Shown here: positions 9,533 to 18,181 of the stretch, piece by piece
How positions within the stretch are numbered: the first letter of the stretch is position 1
Layout of the letters: each line of letters starts with the position of its first letter
NCBI RefSeq assembly: GCF_000744285.1
Contig: NZ_JQLQ01000002.1
Coordinates: 2,170,001-2,234,000 of the forward strand
DNA length: 64,000 bases
DNA from: Carnobacterium pleistocenium FTR1
Lineage (GTDB): Bacteria; Bacillota; Bacilli; Lactobacillales; Carnobacteriaceae
Direction: 5' to 3'
Notes under the pieces: model-generated
What the model saw: only the letters and a program-made list of their open reading frames with translations
Databases searched by the model: none
Told to the model about the DNA's origin: nothing
Translations under genes and position numbers: made by a program

Positions 9533-9547
9533 AAAAAACGCTTTCAA
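9533..9547 (-). promoter_or_regulatory. Candidate cre site upstream of the enoyl-CoA hydratase gene
   Basis: TTGAAAGCGTTTTTT on the minus strand matches the cre consensus with one mismatch, about 58 bases before the GTG start. It may also overlap a -35 element. Confidence 0.4.
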
Positions 9548-9725
9548 TTATATGCATTCAGTATATCTCTAGAACTACACTGATACAAATTACTATTTTT
9601 CATAGACGGCATTAGCTCTACTAATGTCCTATTATGGAAACCCTCTTCAAGCTTAGTTGAATATCATTGTATGAATTTATAAGATTTCAGCTGAAAAAGA
9701 TAAAGTTTTGCTTATCAAACGACCA

Positions 9726-9757
9726 AAAGCTAGAAACCTTTTTAGTTTCTAGCTTTT
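9726..9757. terminator. Hairpin terminator after the alpha/beta hydrolase gene
   Basis: AAAGCTAGAAAC and GTTTCTAGCTTT form a 12-bp stem with a seven-base loop, four bases after the hydrolase stop. The T-run is better on the plus strand (CTTTTTCTTT) than on the minus strand. Confidence 0.7.
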
Positions 9758-9760
9758 TCT

Positions 9761-10573
9761 TTAGACTTTATTTTGAATAAACATCAGCATCGTTCGATTC
9801 AATTTGTCTGTTTCATCATGAAAAATCGCATGGCCGCTTTTTCTAAACGGTGTGACAATATTTTTAGGAATCAATTGGGTCATCTCTTCGACAACTTCAT
9901 ACGAACAAATAACGTCTTTTTCACCATGGCAAATCAAAGTTGGCACTGTGATCTGTGCAAGATCTGCTTGTACATTCTCATCCCGCATAGCAAGAGCCGA
10001 AAGAATCATTCCATAAGAAGAAGCCCTTAGTGCCAAACTTGTCAACCAATTTTTATAGGACACAAAGGTTTTCTCATTAAACATTTTTTTAATAAAGTCT
10101 TGAATCATTTTAGGTCGATTAAGTTGTATTTCTTCAACTATGGACGTAATTTCTGACTTCTTGATGCCCCTTGAATAAGCAGGCCTCTTAGCAAATTGAG
10201 GGACTGCCGCACTAACCAAAATCAGTTTTTTTATTCCAAAACCCTTATGACGAGCAAAAAAACGGGTTGCAACTGCTCCACCCATAGAAAATCCGACTAA
10301 AATTGCTTCTTCAATTTGAAGTTCTTCTAAAACCACTTTGACATCATCCGCAAATGTATCGTAGCCGTATTCTTCAATCACCAAATCTGAGTCGCCAAAA
10401 CCACGAAAATCAATTCCAATCACGCGATACCCTCTTGGCAAAAAATAATCATATTGATAATCAAACATTTGATGATCAAATGGCCAGCCATGTAAGAAAA
10501 CAATTGGTTGCCCTTCCCCTAAATCTTCTACTGCAATAGATGCATTGTTTTTTCCTTTAATGATTTTTTTCAT
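9761..10573 (-). CDS. Alpha/beta hydrolase (serine hydrolase/haloperoxidase-like)
   Basis: The 270-residue protein has the oxyanion region FLHGWPFDHQMFD, the strand DFRGFGDSD, the nucleophile elbow GFSMGG (Ser near residue 99), an acid candidate in GEKDVICSYE, and the catalytic His in KSGHAIFHDE. This is the layout of non-haem haloperoxidase-like or arylesterase hydrolases. It has no signal peptide, so it should be cytoplasmic. The start at 10573 has a strong AGGAGGT site. The substrate is unknown. The 240 bases upstream of it show no further gene. Confidence 0.88.
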   Translation of the reverse strand: MKKIIKGKNNASIAVEDLGEGQPIVFLHGWPFDHQMFDYQYDYFLPRGYRVIGIDFRGFGDSDLVIEEYGYDTFADDVKVVLEELQIEEAILVGFSMGGAVATRFFARHKGFGIKKLILVSAAVPQFAKRPAYSRGIKKSEITSIVEEIQLNRPKMIQDFIKKMFNEKTFVSYKNWLTSLALRASSYGMILSALAMRDENVQADLAQITVPTLICHGEKDVICSYEVVEEMTQLIPKNIVTPFRKSGHAIFHDETDKLNRTMLMFIQNKV

Positions 10574-10814
10574 CTTGATTTACCTCCTATCACCTTTTCA
10601 ACCTAAGTATAATAGAAGAGCTCCTTTTTTAAAGAAATATAGCTCAGGATCTAATACTTATCAATCATTAATAAAATTCATTACTGACTTATGTAAAATT
10701 ATCCTAATTTCTTAATGACTAACACAATTTAATCTACTATCTTTGACAAAAAAGCTCCCTGGTGAGATGCTTTATTTGTAATAAAAACGAAAAATAAAAG
10801 AATGGAGGATTTTT

Positions 10815-11213
10815 ATGTCAACAATGGTTTTTGTGAATTTCCCTGTATCTGATGTCAATCGTTCTGCTGCATTTTATGAAAAATTAGGGTTTACTAAAAA
10901 TAAAGAATTCTCAACTGATGAAGCTGTCGCAATGGTTTGGGATGATAACTTTTGGATCATGCTGCTTAATCACGAATTTTATAGCCGTTTTATTAAAGAT
11001 AAAACCATTGCAGATACTCAAACCACTAGCAGCTCTCTAATTACATTCAGCCTAGAAAGTGCTGATGCCGTCAAAAAAATTGCTGAAACAGCAAAAGCCC
11101 ATGGTGGCGATTTCCATAAAGTAGATATGGGGATGTCTGAAGATCAGATGTTTTTACTTGAAGTACAAGATCCAGACGGAAATACCCTAGAGCCCAGTTG
11201 GATGGCAATGTAA
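10815..11213 (+). CDS. VOC family protein (glyoxalase/bleomycin-resistance fold)
   Basis: The 132 residues form a single vicinal-oxygen-chelate protein: VNFPVSDVNRSAAFYEKLGF at the N-terminus, then VAMVWDDNFWIML, and a C-terminal module ending FLLEVQDPDGNTLEPSWM. The closest general type is the lactoylglutathione-lyase-like proteins of unknown substrate in Firmicutes. GGAGG lies before the ATG. A hairpin terminator follows. Confidence 0.85.
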   Translation: MSTMVFVNFPVSDVNRSAAFYEKLGFTKNKEFSTDEAVAMVWDDNFWIMLLNHEFYSRFIKDKTIADTQTTSSSLITFSLESADAVKKIAETAKAHGGDFHKVDMGMSEDQMFLLEVQDPDGNTLEPSWMAM

Positions 11214-11256
11214 ATAGGTCTGTTCAAACCATTTAAGTTAATAAATTGAAGCATAA

Positions 11257-11303
11257 CACCTCTGCCGAATTCAGATACATTGAATTCGACAGAGGTGCTT
11301 TTA
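11257..11303. terminator. Bidirectional hairpin between the VOC gene and the iron ABC operon
   Basis: CACCTCTGCCGAATTC (11257-11272) pairs with GAATTCGACAGAGGTG (11282-11297) with one mismatch, and GCTTTTAT follows. It separates the convergent VOC gene and ABC operon, whose last stop is at 11323. Confidence 0.8.
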
Positions 11304-11322
11304 TAAAGACTTTTTCTTATTT

Positions 11323-12081
11323 TCATAGAAATTCAATCGTTTGTTTAGCTGAAATAGGATTAGTGTATGTGCGACAATCAACTTCATACAATTCCTTAAT
11401 GACTTCTTGTGTTAAGACTTCCTCGGGTCTTCCTTCTTTGAGGATCCGTCCATCTTTCATCGCATACAAGTAATCCGTAAAGCGTGCTGCTAAATTCAAA
11501 TCATGTAAAGCCGCTAATACACCAATCGGTAAAGCACTAACTGTTTTTAAAATGCTTAGTTGATAGTTGATATCCAAATGATTAGTGGGCTCATCTAGAA
11601 CTAGGAATTTAGGTTGTTGGACTAACGTTCTCCCTAATATGACCCGCTGTTTTTCGCCACCTGAGAGTGATAAAAAACTTCTATCAGCGATTTTTTCTAA
11701 ATCCAGTTGAAGCAGGACTTTTTCAACAATTTCATAATCTGACGCATTTTCTCGCTCCATTAAGCCTTTGTATGGCGAGCGTCCAAGCAATAACATATCA
11801 CGGATGGAAAAGTCGAAATTGACTTGGTGAAACTGCCCCACGAAACCCATTTTTTTTGCGAGCTGTTTATTTGAAAGTTCCTGAACATTTTCGTCACCCA
11901 ACATAATAACTCCTTTATTGGGTTCAAGTATTTTCGAAACACTTTTCAATAAAGTTGATTTTCCACAGCCATTCGGTCCGATCAGACCTACAAACTGATT
12001 TTTACTAACTTGCAAGGAAACTCCTTCTATAATTTTCCGGGAAGCAACAGATACTGATACGTTATCAATCGTTAAGTTCAT
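11323..12081 (-). CDS. Iron-siderophore type ABC importer ATPase (FecE/FhuC-like)
   Basis: The protein has Walker A (GPNGCGKST), Q-loop (GFVGQFHQVNFDF), signature LSGGEKQR and Walker B (FLVLDEPTNHLD) with the H-loop AALHDLNLAA. This is the FecE/FhuC/BtuD subfamily that powers binding-protein-dependent uptake of ferric siderophores, haem or cobalamin. I chose the start at 12081 because GGAGGGT lies just upstream; an in-frame extension to 12213 would run into the permease gene. It is the last gene of the three-gene operon, two bases after the permease stop. Confidence 0.92.
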   Translation of the reverse strand: MNLTIDNVSVSVASRKIIEGVSLQVSKNQFVGLIGPNGCGKSTLLKSVSKILEPNKGVIMLGDENVQELSNKQLAKKMGFVGQFHQVNFDFSIRDMLLLGRSPYKGLMERENASDYEIVEKVLLQLDLEKIADRSFLSLSGGEKQRVILGRTLVQQPKFLVLDEPTNHLDINYQLSILKTVSALPIGVLAALHDLNLAARFTDYLYAMKDGRILKEGRPEEVLTQEVIKELYEVDCRTYTNPISAKQTIEFL

Positions 12082-12083
12082 AC

Positions 12084-13154
12084 TTACCCTCCAAACTCGT
12101 AGCCTTTTTTGATGAAAATATAAATGAACAGTGGTGCACCGATCAAAGAGGTCAAAATACCGATTGGCAATTCGACTGTTGGCAAGATAATACGAGATAA
12201 GATATCGGACCACACCATGAATAAAGATCCTGAAAAAACAGATAATGGTAAGAAGTAACGATGATTTGACCCGACTATCCCACGAACGATATGGGGAATA
12301 ATCAACCCCACAAATCCAATCATTCCACTGTTTGCAACAATAATCCCGGTTAAAATCGAAGTGACCACAAGATACAATTTGCGGTAAAATTTCAAATTTA
12401 CTCCAAGCGTAATCGCTGCTTCATCACCCAGTAGCATGATATTTAAAATACGTTGCTGTGTTAAGAAAAATAGAAAACAAATCAAGACAACCGTAGCTAT
12501 TAAAGGAAGCTTGGACCAGCTTGCTCCTGCTAAACTCCCCATCATCCAAAACGTGACTGAACGAATACCCTCTGCATCATTGGCTATATAAATAATAAAA
12601 TTAGAAAATGCTGTAAAAAGAGCATTTAATACCATACCTGATAAAATCAATTTGATAGAATTCATTTGGCCATTTACATTTGATAAAAGTAAGACCAGAA
12701 GCGCAGCTGTCACAGCACCTAAGAAGGCCCAAAAAGATAGACCAAGCTGAGCCAATACACTGGTTCCACCAAAGCCAATCATGATAGCAAAAGTCGCACC
12801 TAGAGAAGCTCCAGAGGAAATACCTAAGATATAAGGATCTGCTAATGGGTTCTGGACCGTTGTTTGCATGACCGCACCTGCTAATGACAACCCCATACCC
12901 GTAAGCATCGCTAAGAGTACTCTTGGAAAACGAATCTGCCAGATGATGTTCTCATGAGCGCTAGAAGAAACACCAGACAAATTATCAACTATTCCTCCTG
13001 ACAAGTTTTTAATCAGTATTTGAAAAGATTCATTTAGAGGCACCGTGACCTGTCCGACCGCGACACCAATCCCCACTGAAAAAACGATCAAAACGGTAAA
13101 TAGGAGCAAACTTATATAAAATAATTGGCGTTGTTTGTTGATGCGGTTCATCAT
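12084..13154 (-). CDS. FecCD-family ABC importer permease
   Basis: The 356-residue membrane protein has about nine or ten helices and the FecCD signatures: RFPRVLLAMLTGMGLSLAGAVMQTTVQNPLADPYILG (read over residues about 75-110) and, near the C-terminus, GLIIPHIVRGIVGSNHR. Only one permease gene is present, so it probably works as a homodimer, as BtuC does. AAGGAAGG precedes the ATG at 13154. Its neighbours are the binding protein upstream and the ATPase downstream. Confidence 0.92.
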   Translation of the reverse strand: MMNRINKQRQLFYISLLLFTVLIVFSVGIGVAVGQVTVPLNESFQILIKNLSGGIVDNLSGVSSSAHENIIWQIRFPRVLLAMLTGMGLSLAGAVMQTTVQNPLADPYILGISSGASLGATFAIMIGFGGTSVLAQLGLSFWAFLGAVTAALLVLLLSNVNGQMNSIKLILSGMVLNALFTAFSNFIIYIANDAEGIRSVTFWMMGSLAGASWSKLPLIATVVLICFLFFLTQQRILNIMLLGDEAAITLGVNLKFYRKLYLVVTSILTGIIVANSGMIGFVGLIIPHIVRGIVGSNHRYFLPLSVFSGSLFMVWSDILSRIILPTVELPIGILTSLIGAPLFIYIFIKKGYEFGG

Positions 13155-13176
13155 TTTATTCCTTCCTAGCTATAAA

Positions 13177-14217
13177 TTAATTTTCAGTATACAATTCAGC
13201 ACTGAGTTGTTCCATACCGCTTAGTATTTGGTAACCGTAACTCCAGAACTGATTGTAATCGATGGTATAAATTTGGTCTTCCTTGATAGCTGTCAGACTG
13301 GACAGCGCGTCATTTGCTTTCAAATCAGCTAAACTTTCTTTGGGATCGCGTCCCCCAGTATAGTTAACCAGCAATAATACGTCTGGATCAGCTTCCAACA
13401 AAGCTTCAACACTAATTTCTCCCGTTACATCTGCAAACGTATTATTCAAATCCATATAGCTTAACGAATCGTTTAAGTAGGTGTCTGCTGCACCACTATA
13501 GATATCCACGTTAGTCCCTTCTACCTCAAATAAATAGGCATAATCAAGTGCTTCTTGGTTAGCAGGAATGCCCGCGACTACCTCATCCATTCTAGCTTCT
13601 ACATCCGTTGAAAATTCCTGGGCCTTCTCTTCAACTGCAAATAATTTCCCTAAATTAGCAATATCTGTATACAAATCCTCAAAAGTTGCGTCAGTTGTTG
13701 ATGTTGCTTGAATATAAGTCTGAATACCCACCTCATTCAATTCTTCAACCGTTCCAGTTCCCCATTCAGCACTTGCAAATAGTTGTCCTCGTCCCACAAC
13801 GATATCCGGATCAGCACCTACGACTATTTCTTTTCCAACATATCCCTCTGAGAGAACAGGTATGCTAGCGAAATCATCAGCTACTGTTTCGTCACCTTCA
13901 CCATATAAAGCGGCTACACCTACAAGGTCTTCAGCTAAGCCCATTTGAAGCAGCAGTTCCGCTGTTCCTTGGTTATTAGCAACAATCGATTTTGGACTAG
14001 CTTCATAAGTGATTTCTTTTTCAGAAAATACTGCACCTTCTGACGATACGGTGTAATTGTTCAATGTTAACGGAAAAGTTGTTTCTTCTACCTGTTCCGT
14101 TGATTTTTTGTCCGTATTTTTCTGTGCTTCTGTCGCATTTTCTTGTCCACAGGCGCCTAATAACAAAGTTGAAGCTGCAACAAGTCCAAAGTATTTCACC
14201 ATTTTTAATGTCGTCAT
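13177..14217 (-). CDS. Iron-siderophore/cobalamin-type ABC substrate-binding lipoprotein
   Basis: A type II signal peptide ends in the lipobox LLGAC, so the mature protein is a lipoprotein anchored outside the membrane. The rest shows the two-lobed TroA/FepB-like periplasmic-binding fold: PKSIVANNQGTAELLLQMG, VVGRGQLF, and the late segment DPDVLLLVNY. Start: ATG at 14217 has GGAG eight bases upstream; a GTG nine bases further up overlaps that ribosome binding site and is less likely. It is the first gene of the importer operon. I found no convincing Fur box in the 14218-14400 leader. Confidence 0.9.
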   Translation of the reverse strand: MTTLKMVKYFGLVAASTLLLGACGQENATEAQKNTDKKSTEQVEETTFPLTLNNYTVSSEGAVFSEKEITYEASPKSIVANNQGTAELLLQMGLAEDLVGVAALYGEGDETVADDFASIPVLSEGYVGKEIVVGADPDIVVGRGQLFASAEWGTGTVEELNEVGIQTYIQATSTTDATFEDLYTDIANLGKLFAVEEKAQEFSTDVEARMDEVVAGIPANQEALDYAYLFEVEGTNVDIYSGAADTYLNDSLSYMDLNNTFADVTGEISVEALLEADPDVLLLVNYTGGRDPKESLADLKANDALSSLTAIKEDQIYTIDYNQFWSYGYQILSGMEQLSAELYTEN

Positions 14218-14499
14218 TTTTTCCACTCCATTTATATTGATTTTTTTATTAAATTTGTGAAGTTATGTACTTTAATCTTTTTATTTATACCTCTTAGCTT
14301 GAGCTAGAATATTAAATAGCAAAAATCAAGCTTTATAATCGAGAATTGTTGCTTACCTTAATTATATGATTGATTTTTACTAAAGTAAATAGTAATGTTA
14401 AAACATTCACAAATAATCGAAGTAAGCCTTATCATATCAGGATGTTTTTATTGATTAATTTAAATAAAAAACAGAAATCACAATTTAAATACTTTAAGA

Positions 14500-15013
14500 A
14501 AAACAACATTATCCGCAATGACCCTACGACACATTCAAAAACCACAGCTTTGCTACAATTGTTAGCAAAGCAAAATGGGATTGTCACCTTTCAAGACACT
14601 AAAAAGGCTGGTATTTATTAAGAATATATCATTACGTTGTCTCAGGAAAATATTCTAGAAAAAGTAGAGCCTGGAACTTACGTTGCGATTGCTCAATTTC
14701 CCGATGACTATTATATCCTACAAAAAAGATTTAAAAAAGCATTTTTTCTCATGAAACAGCTCTTTATCTTCATGATTTAACAGATATGGCCCCTTTTGAT
14801 TACCATATGACCTTTCCAAGGGGATACAATCATCCATCTTTAAAAGAACAGCGTATCTTAGCTAAGCACAATCAAACAGATAAAGATGTTCAAATTAATG
14901 CCCTTAAACGGTATTTAAAAACAGAAAAGAAAGACCTTATCAAATTAATACACTACGCAAAACTATTTAAAGTAGATCATGAATTAAGAAGCTATCTGGA
15001 GGTGTTAATATAA
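14500..15013 (+). pseudogene. Decayed AbiEi-type antitoxin gene (type IV toxin-antitoxin)
   Basis: Three open pieces match parts of an AbiEi-like antitoxin/regulator in order. First TALLQLLAKQNGIVTFQDTKKAGI, the winged-helix start, ends at a TAA at 14619-14621. The same frame then continues as EYIITLSQENILEKVEPGTY. After a frameshift in an A/T run near 14735 the reading is FSHETALYLHDLTD...DYHMTFPRGYNHPSLKE. The middle of the family is missing: the reading jumps to ALKRYLKTEKKDLIKLIHYAKLFKV...LEVLI, the usual C-terminus. The gene has a stop, a frameshift and an internal deletion and cannot be functional. No partner AbiEii toxin is nearby. Confidence 0.75.
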
Positions 15014-15033
15014 ACTCTAATCTTCGGGAATCA

Positions 15034-15843
15034 CTACCGTTTCTTAAATTGATAATTTTTTTTGCTTAGTTTATATTCCGTAGGAGTCATTCCCATTTCT
15101 AACTTGAATATTTTCGCAAAATAATTTCCATTTGAAAAACCAACTGCTTTTGCGGTTTCGTCAACGCTTTTATTTTCCCATAACAATTCGAAAGAACATA
15201 AAATTCGATACTTCCTTAAATAAGCCATTGGTGTATATTGAAAAGCCTCTTCGAACATGCGAATCAATTGAAATTTTGACATATCGAATATTTCAGCCAT
15301 CTTATCCAATCCAATATCGGAAGCATAGTTTTCCTCAAGATACCTTTTTATTATAAGAGACTGAGCATTTGCTTTAATTTGTACATTATTTATTTCTTTT
15401 TTGATTTTCAAAAACAAGTTAAACGCCTGCTCAGAATTTTCCAAAAAATCCAATTCTTCTTCTTGTATAGTAATAAAGGTATCCATTAATGATTTGAAAA
15501 AATCAGCAGATGCCTGAGAAAATACTTGACTGGCCACATTCAGCCATTGACGAACAACTGGAGAAAACTCCACATATATAAATTGCCAATTTTGTTTGCT
15601 ATAATAAACAAATTTCCCCGGAACTTCTGCAAGAAAAAAATCTCCCTTGCGTTGAGTGAAAGTTTCCCCCCCTATCATGAGAGTCCCTTCGCCGGCTAAT
15701 GTAAATTGTAAAAAAACCAAATGATCTTTTCGTTTGCTTCCATCCCAAAAATATTCTGGTCCGCCGCTGCCTTTACCAATACCTTTTATATAGGGTAAAT
15801 TTTGGTGATCTACATAATGAAATTGTTGAACAAAATCTTGCAA
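15034..15843 (-). CDS. AraC family transcriptional regulator of the alpha-galactosidase locus
   Basis: The 269-residue protein has a cupin-like N-terminal sugar-sensing half (FLQFTLAGEGTLMIGGETF) and a C-terminal double helix-turn-helix (about 170-265) with GFSNGNYFAKIFKLEMGMTPTEY, the AraC signature. The start is TTG at 15843, with AAAGGCGGG upstream. It is divergent from the GH36 gene, with 90 bases between the two starts, so it most likely activates that gene in response to alpha-galactosides (MsmR/RafR type). That role is inferred from position. Confidence 0.88.
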   Translation of the reverse strand: MQDFVQQFHYVDHQNLPYIKGIGKGSGGPEYFWDGSKRKDHLVFLQFTLAGEGTLMIGGETFTQRKGDFFLAEVPGKFVYYSKQNWQFIYVEFSPVVRQWLNVASQVFSQASADFFKSLMDTFITIQEEELDFLENSEQAFNLFLKIKKEINNVQIKANAQSLIIKRYLEENYASDIGLDKMAEIFDMSKFQLIRMFEEAFQYTPMAYLRKYRILCSFELLWENKSVDETAKAVGFSNGNYFAKIFKLEMGMTPTEYKLSKKNYQFKKR

Positions 15844-15933
15844 TTTTTTACCCGCCTTTCCAATTTTTTCTTCTTGTTGCTTTTAAAAATTTTCTTTATG
15901 CTCATACTATACAAAAAGAAAGGATTTTTGAAT

Positions 15934-18105
15934 ATGCCAATTATTTTTGATAAAGCGCTTCAGATTTTTCATCTACAAAATAATCAATTGAGTTACATCA
16001 TAGGTATCGAAAAGGAACAATATATTACCCATCGTTATTTTGGTACAAGGTTATCCAGTTACAATAGTAGTAATGAATTACAAAAAATCGATCGAGGATT
16101 TGCAACAAATCCAATTCCTGAAAATCGACAATTCTCATTAAATGCTTGGCCAATGGAATCTAGTTCTCAAGGAACTGGAGATCATCGCATTCCTAACTAT
16201 CAAATTCGTAATGAGCAAGGCCAAAATGTTACTGATTTTCAGTTTACAGACTACATTATTTACCAAGGAAAAAAGCCGCTTCAAGGGTTGCCAAGCTTGC
16301 GTCCAGAACGTGCTAGTACATTAGAACTCATTTTAGAAGATCCGATTCAAAAACTGAAAATGATTCTAGTATACACTCTATATGAAGATCATCCGGTAAT
16401 CACGAGAAATGTTCGATTTGAAAATTTAAATAAAGCATCCGTTTACCTTGAAAATGCGGGCTCACTACTTCTTGATTTCCCTCGAAATAACCTTGATTTA
16501 GTGACTCTAAATGGTTCTCATACTAATGAAGCCAACCTACATCGACAAGCATTATATCCCGGTATTCAAAAAATCGAAAGCTCCAGAGGAACCAGTAGTC
16601 CTCAGCACCAGCCATTTTTAGCCTTGGTTAATCGGGAAACAACAGAATTCTCTGGAGAAGTTTTTGCTTTTCATCTTGTATACAGCGGAAATTTTGTTGC
16701 ACAGGTTGAAGTGGAACAATACGGCTCTAGTCGCATCCAATTAGGTATCCAATCCGATACTTTTGAATGGAAACTTTCATCTAACGAAGTATTTCAAACA
16801 CCGGAAGTCATTATTACTTATAGTAATTGTGGCTTTAACCAAATGTCACAAACTTTTCATGAAATTTATCAAAAACATCTTGTTCCGATACCTTTTAGCA
16901 AAAAAGAAAGACCGGTTCTTTTAAATACTTGGGAAGCAAATTATTTTGCTTTATCTGAAAATACACTCCTAAAACAAGCATCATTGGCAAGTGAATTAGG
17001 TATTGAACTGTTTGTCTTAGACGATGGATGGTTTGGAAACCGAAATGATGACAACAGTTCATTGGGAGACTGGGACGTGAATTTTGAAAAACTACCTAAT
17101 GGGATTGAAGGATTGGCAGATAAAATCCATAAAATGGGAATGCAGTTTGGTTTATGGTTTGAACCAGAAATGATTTCTAAAAATAGTGATCTATTTCGCA
17201 GCCACCCAGATTGGGCCTTGCAAGTTCTGAATTATCCTATGACAGAAGGACGTAGACAGCTTGTTTTAGATTTAAGCAAATTAGAAGTTCAAGATTACCT
17301 AATTATGCAGTTAAATCATTACTTATCTACCGAAAAGGTCGACTATATTAAATGGGACATGAATCGTCACCTTACAGAAATCGGCAACATATCATTGCCC
17401 GCTGATCAGCAAAAAGAGATCAGTCACCGGTATGTACTAGGACTATATCGTATTCTTGATACAGTGACAAAAAAATACCCAAAGGTTTTATTTGAAAATT
17501 GTTCTAGCGGCGGTGGTCGTTTTGACCCCGGCATGATGGCTTATATGCCTCAAAGTTGGACTAGCGATAATTCAGATGCCTTTTCGCGTACAATTATCCA
17601 ATATGGCTATAGCTACCTCTATCCTCCTATTATGATGGGAGCTCATGTCTCCGACGTGCCAAATCATCAAGTTGGACGCTTTACACCCCTTACTACACGT
17701 GGTTGGATTGCCATGAGCGGAAATTTAGGCTATGAATTAGACATTACAAAGCAAACAACTGAAGACCTAGCACTCATTAAGCAGCAAATCCAATTCTACA
17801 AAAAACACCGAAAACTTTTACAATTCGGCACATTTTATCGTCTACAAGCTCCCTCAAAAACTTTTGCAAGTGCCTGGCTTTTTAAAAATGAAGAAGAAGC
17901 ACTATTGCTGTATTTCAATGGACTCGCACAACCAGCAGTTCCATTGCAATACCTCACTTTACATTATCTTAATGATGATGCTCTTTACCAAAATTCAGAA
18001 ACCGGGAAATGTTTTTCTGGCTCAGAGCTTAATCATGCGGGTATATTAATTCCACGGTTAAAAGGCGATTTTGAAACACTTGTGTATCATTGGAAGAAAC
18101 TATAA
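15934..18105 (+). CDS. Alpha-galactosidase, glycoside hydrolase family 36
   Basis: This 723-residue enzyme matches the bacterial GH36 length. It shows the WEANYF and LFVLDDGWFG motifs, the nucleophile aspartate in YIKWDMNRH (Asp475), the CSSGGGRFDPGMM loop and the acid/base aspartate in WTSDNSDA (Asp545). It hydrolyses alpha-1,6-galactosides such as melibiose and raffinose. There is no signal peptide, so the sugar must be imported first; no transporter for it lies in the window. The start at 15934 has AAAGGA upstream; an upstream in-frame ATG would overlap the divergent regulator. A strong terminator follows at once. Confidence 0.95.
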   Translation: MPIIFDKALQIFHLQNNQLSYIIGIEKEQYITHRYFGTRLSSYNSSNELQKIDRGFATNPIPENRQFSLNAWPMESSSQGTGDHRIPNYQIRNEQGQNVTDFQFTDYIIYQGKKPLQGLPSLRPERASTLELILEDPIQKLKMILVYTLYEDHPVITRNVRFENLNKASVYLENAGSLLLDFPRNNLDLVTLNGSHTNEANLHRQALYPGIQKIESSRGTSSPQHQPFLALVNRETTEFSGEVFAFHLVYSGNFVAQVEVEQYGSSRIQLGIQSDTFEWKLSSNEVFQTPEVIITYSNCGFNQMSQTFHEIYQKHLVPIPFSKKERPVLLNTWEANYFALSENTLLKQASLASELGIELFVLDDGWFGNRNDDNSSLGDWDVNFEKLPNGIEGLADKIHKMGMQFGLWFEPEMISKNSDLFRSHPDWALQVLNYPMTEGRRQLVLDLSKLEVQDYLIMQLNHYLSTEKVDYIKWDMNRHLTEIGNISLPADQQKEISHRYVLGLYRILDTVTKKYPKVLFENCSSGGGRFDPGMMAYMPQSWTSDNSDAFSRTIIQYGYSYLYPPIMMGAHVSDVPNHQVGRFTPLTTRGWIAMSGNLGYELDITKQTTEDLALIKQQIQFYKKHRKLLQFGTFYRLQAPSKTFASAWLFKNEEEALLLYFNGLAQPAVPLQYLTLHYLNDDALYQNSETGKCFSGSELNHAGILIPRLKGDFETLVYHWKKL

Positions 18106-18151
18106 AGGATTGAGAAAAAGTCAAAGTAGACTTTTTCTCAATCCTTTTTTT
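18104..18151 (+). terminator. Terminator of the alpha-galactosidase gene
   Basis: A perfect 19-bp stem (18104-18122 with 18129-18147) with a six-base loop ends in a run of seven T. It overlaps the stop codon of the GH36 gene. Confidence 0.92.
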
Positions 18152-18181
18152 ATAAATTACCCGTAAAAATAAAAGTTGCTC

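Noticed and set aside
14218-14400. Fur box before the iron importer operon
   Set aside because: No stretch close enough to the 19-bp Fur consensus; the region is simply AT-rich.
15802-15933. N-terminal extension of the alpha-galactosidase with a hydrophobic segment
   Set aside because: The extension would overlap the divergent AraC gene; the start at 15934 has a ribosome binding site and matches the family N-terminus, so no signal peptide is inferred.
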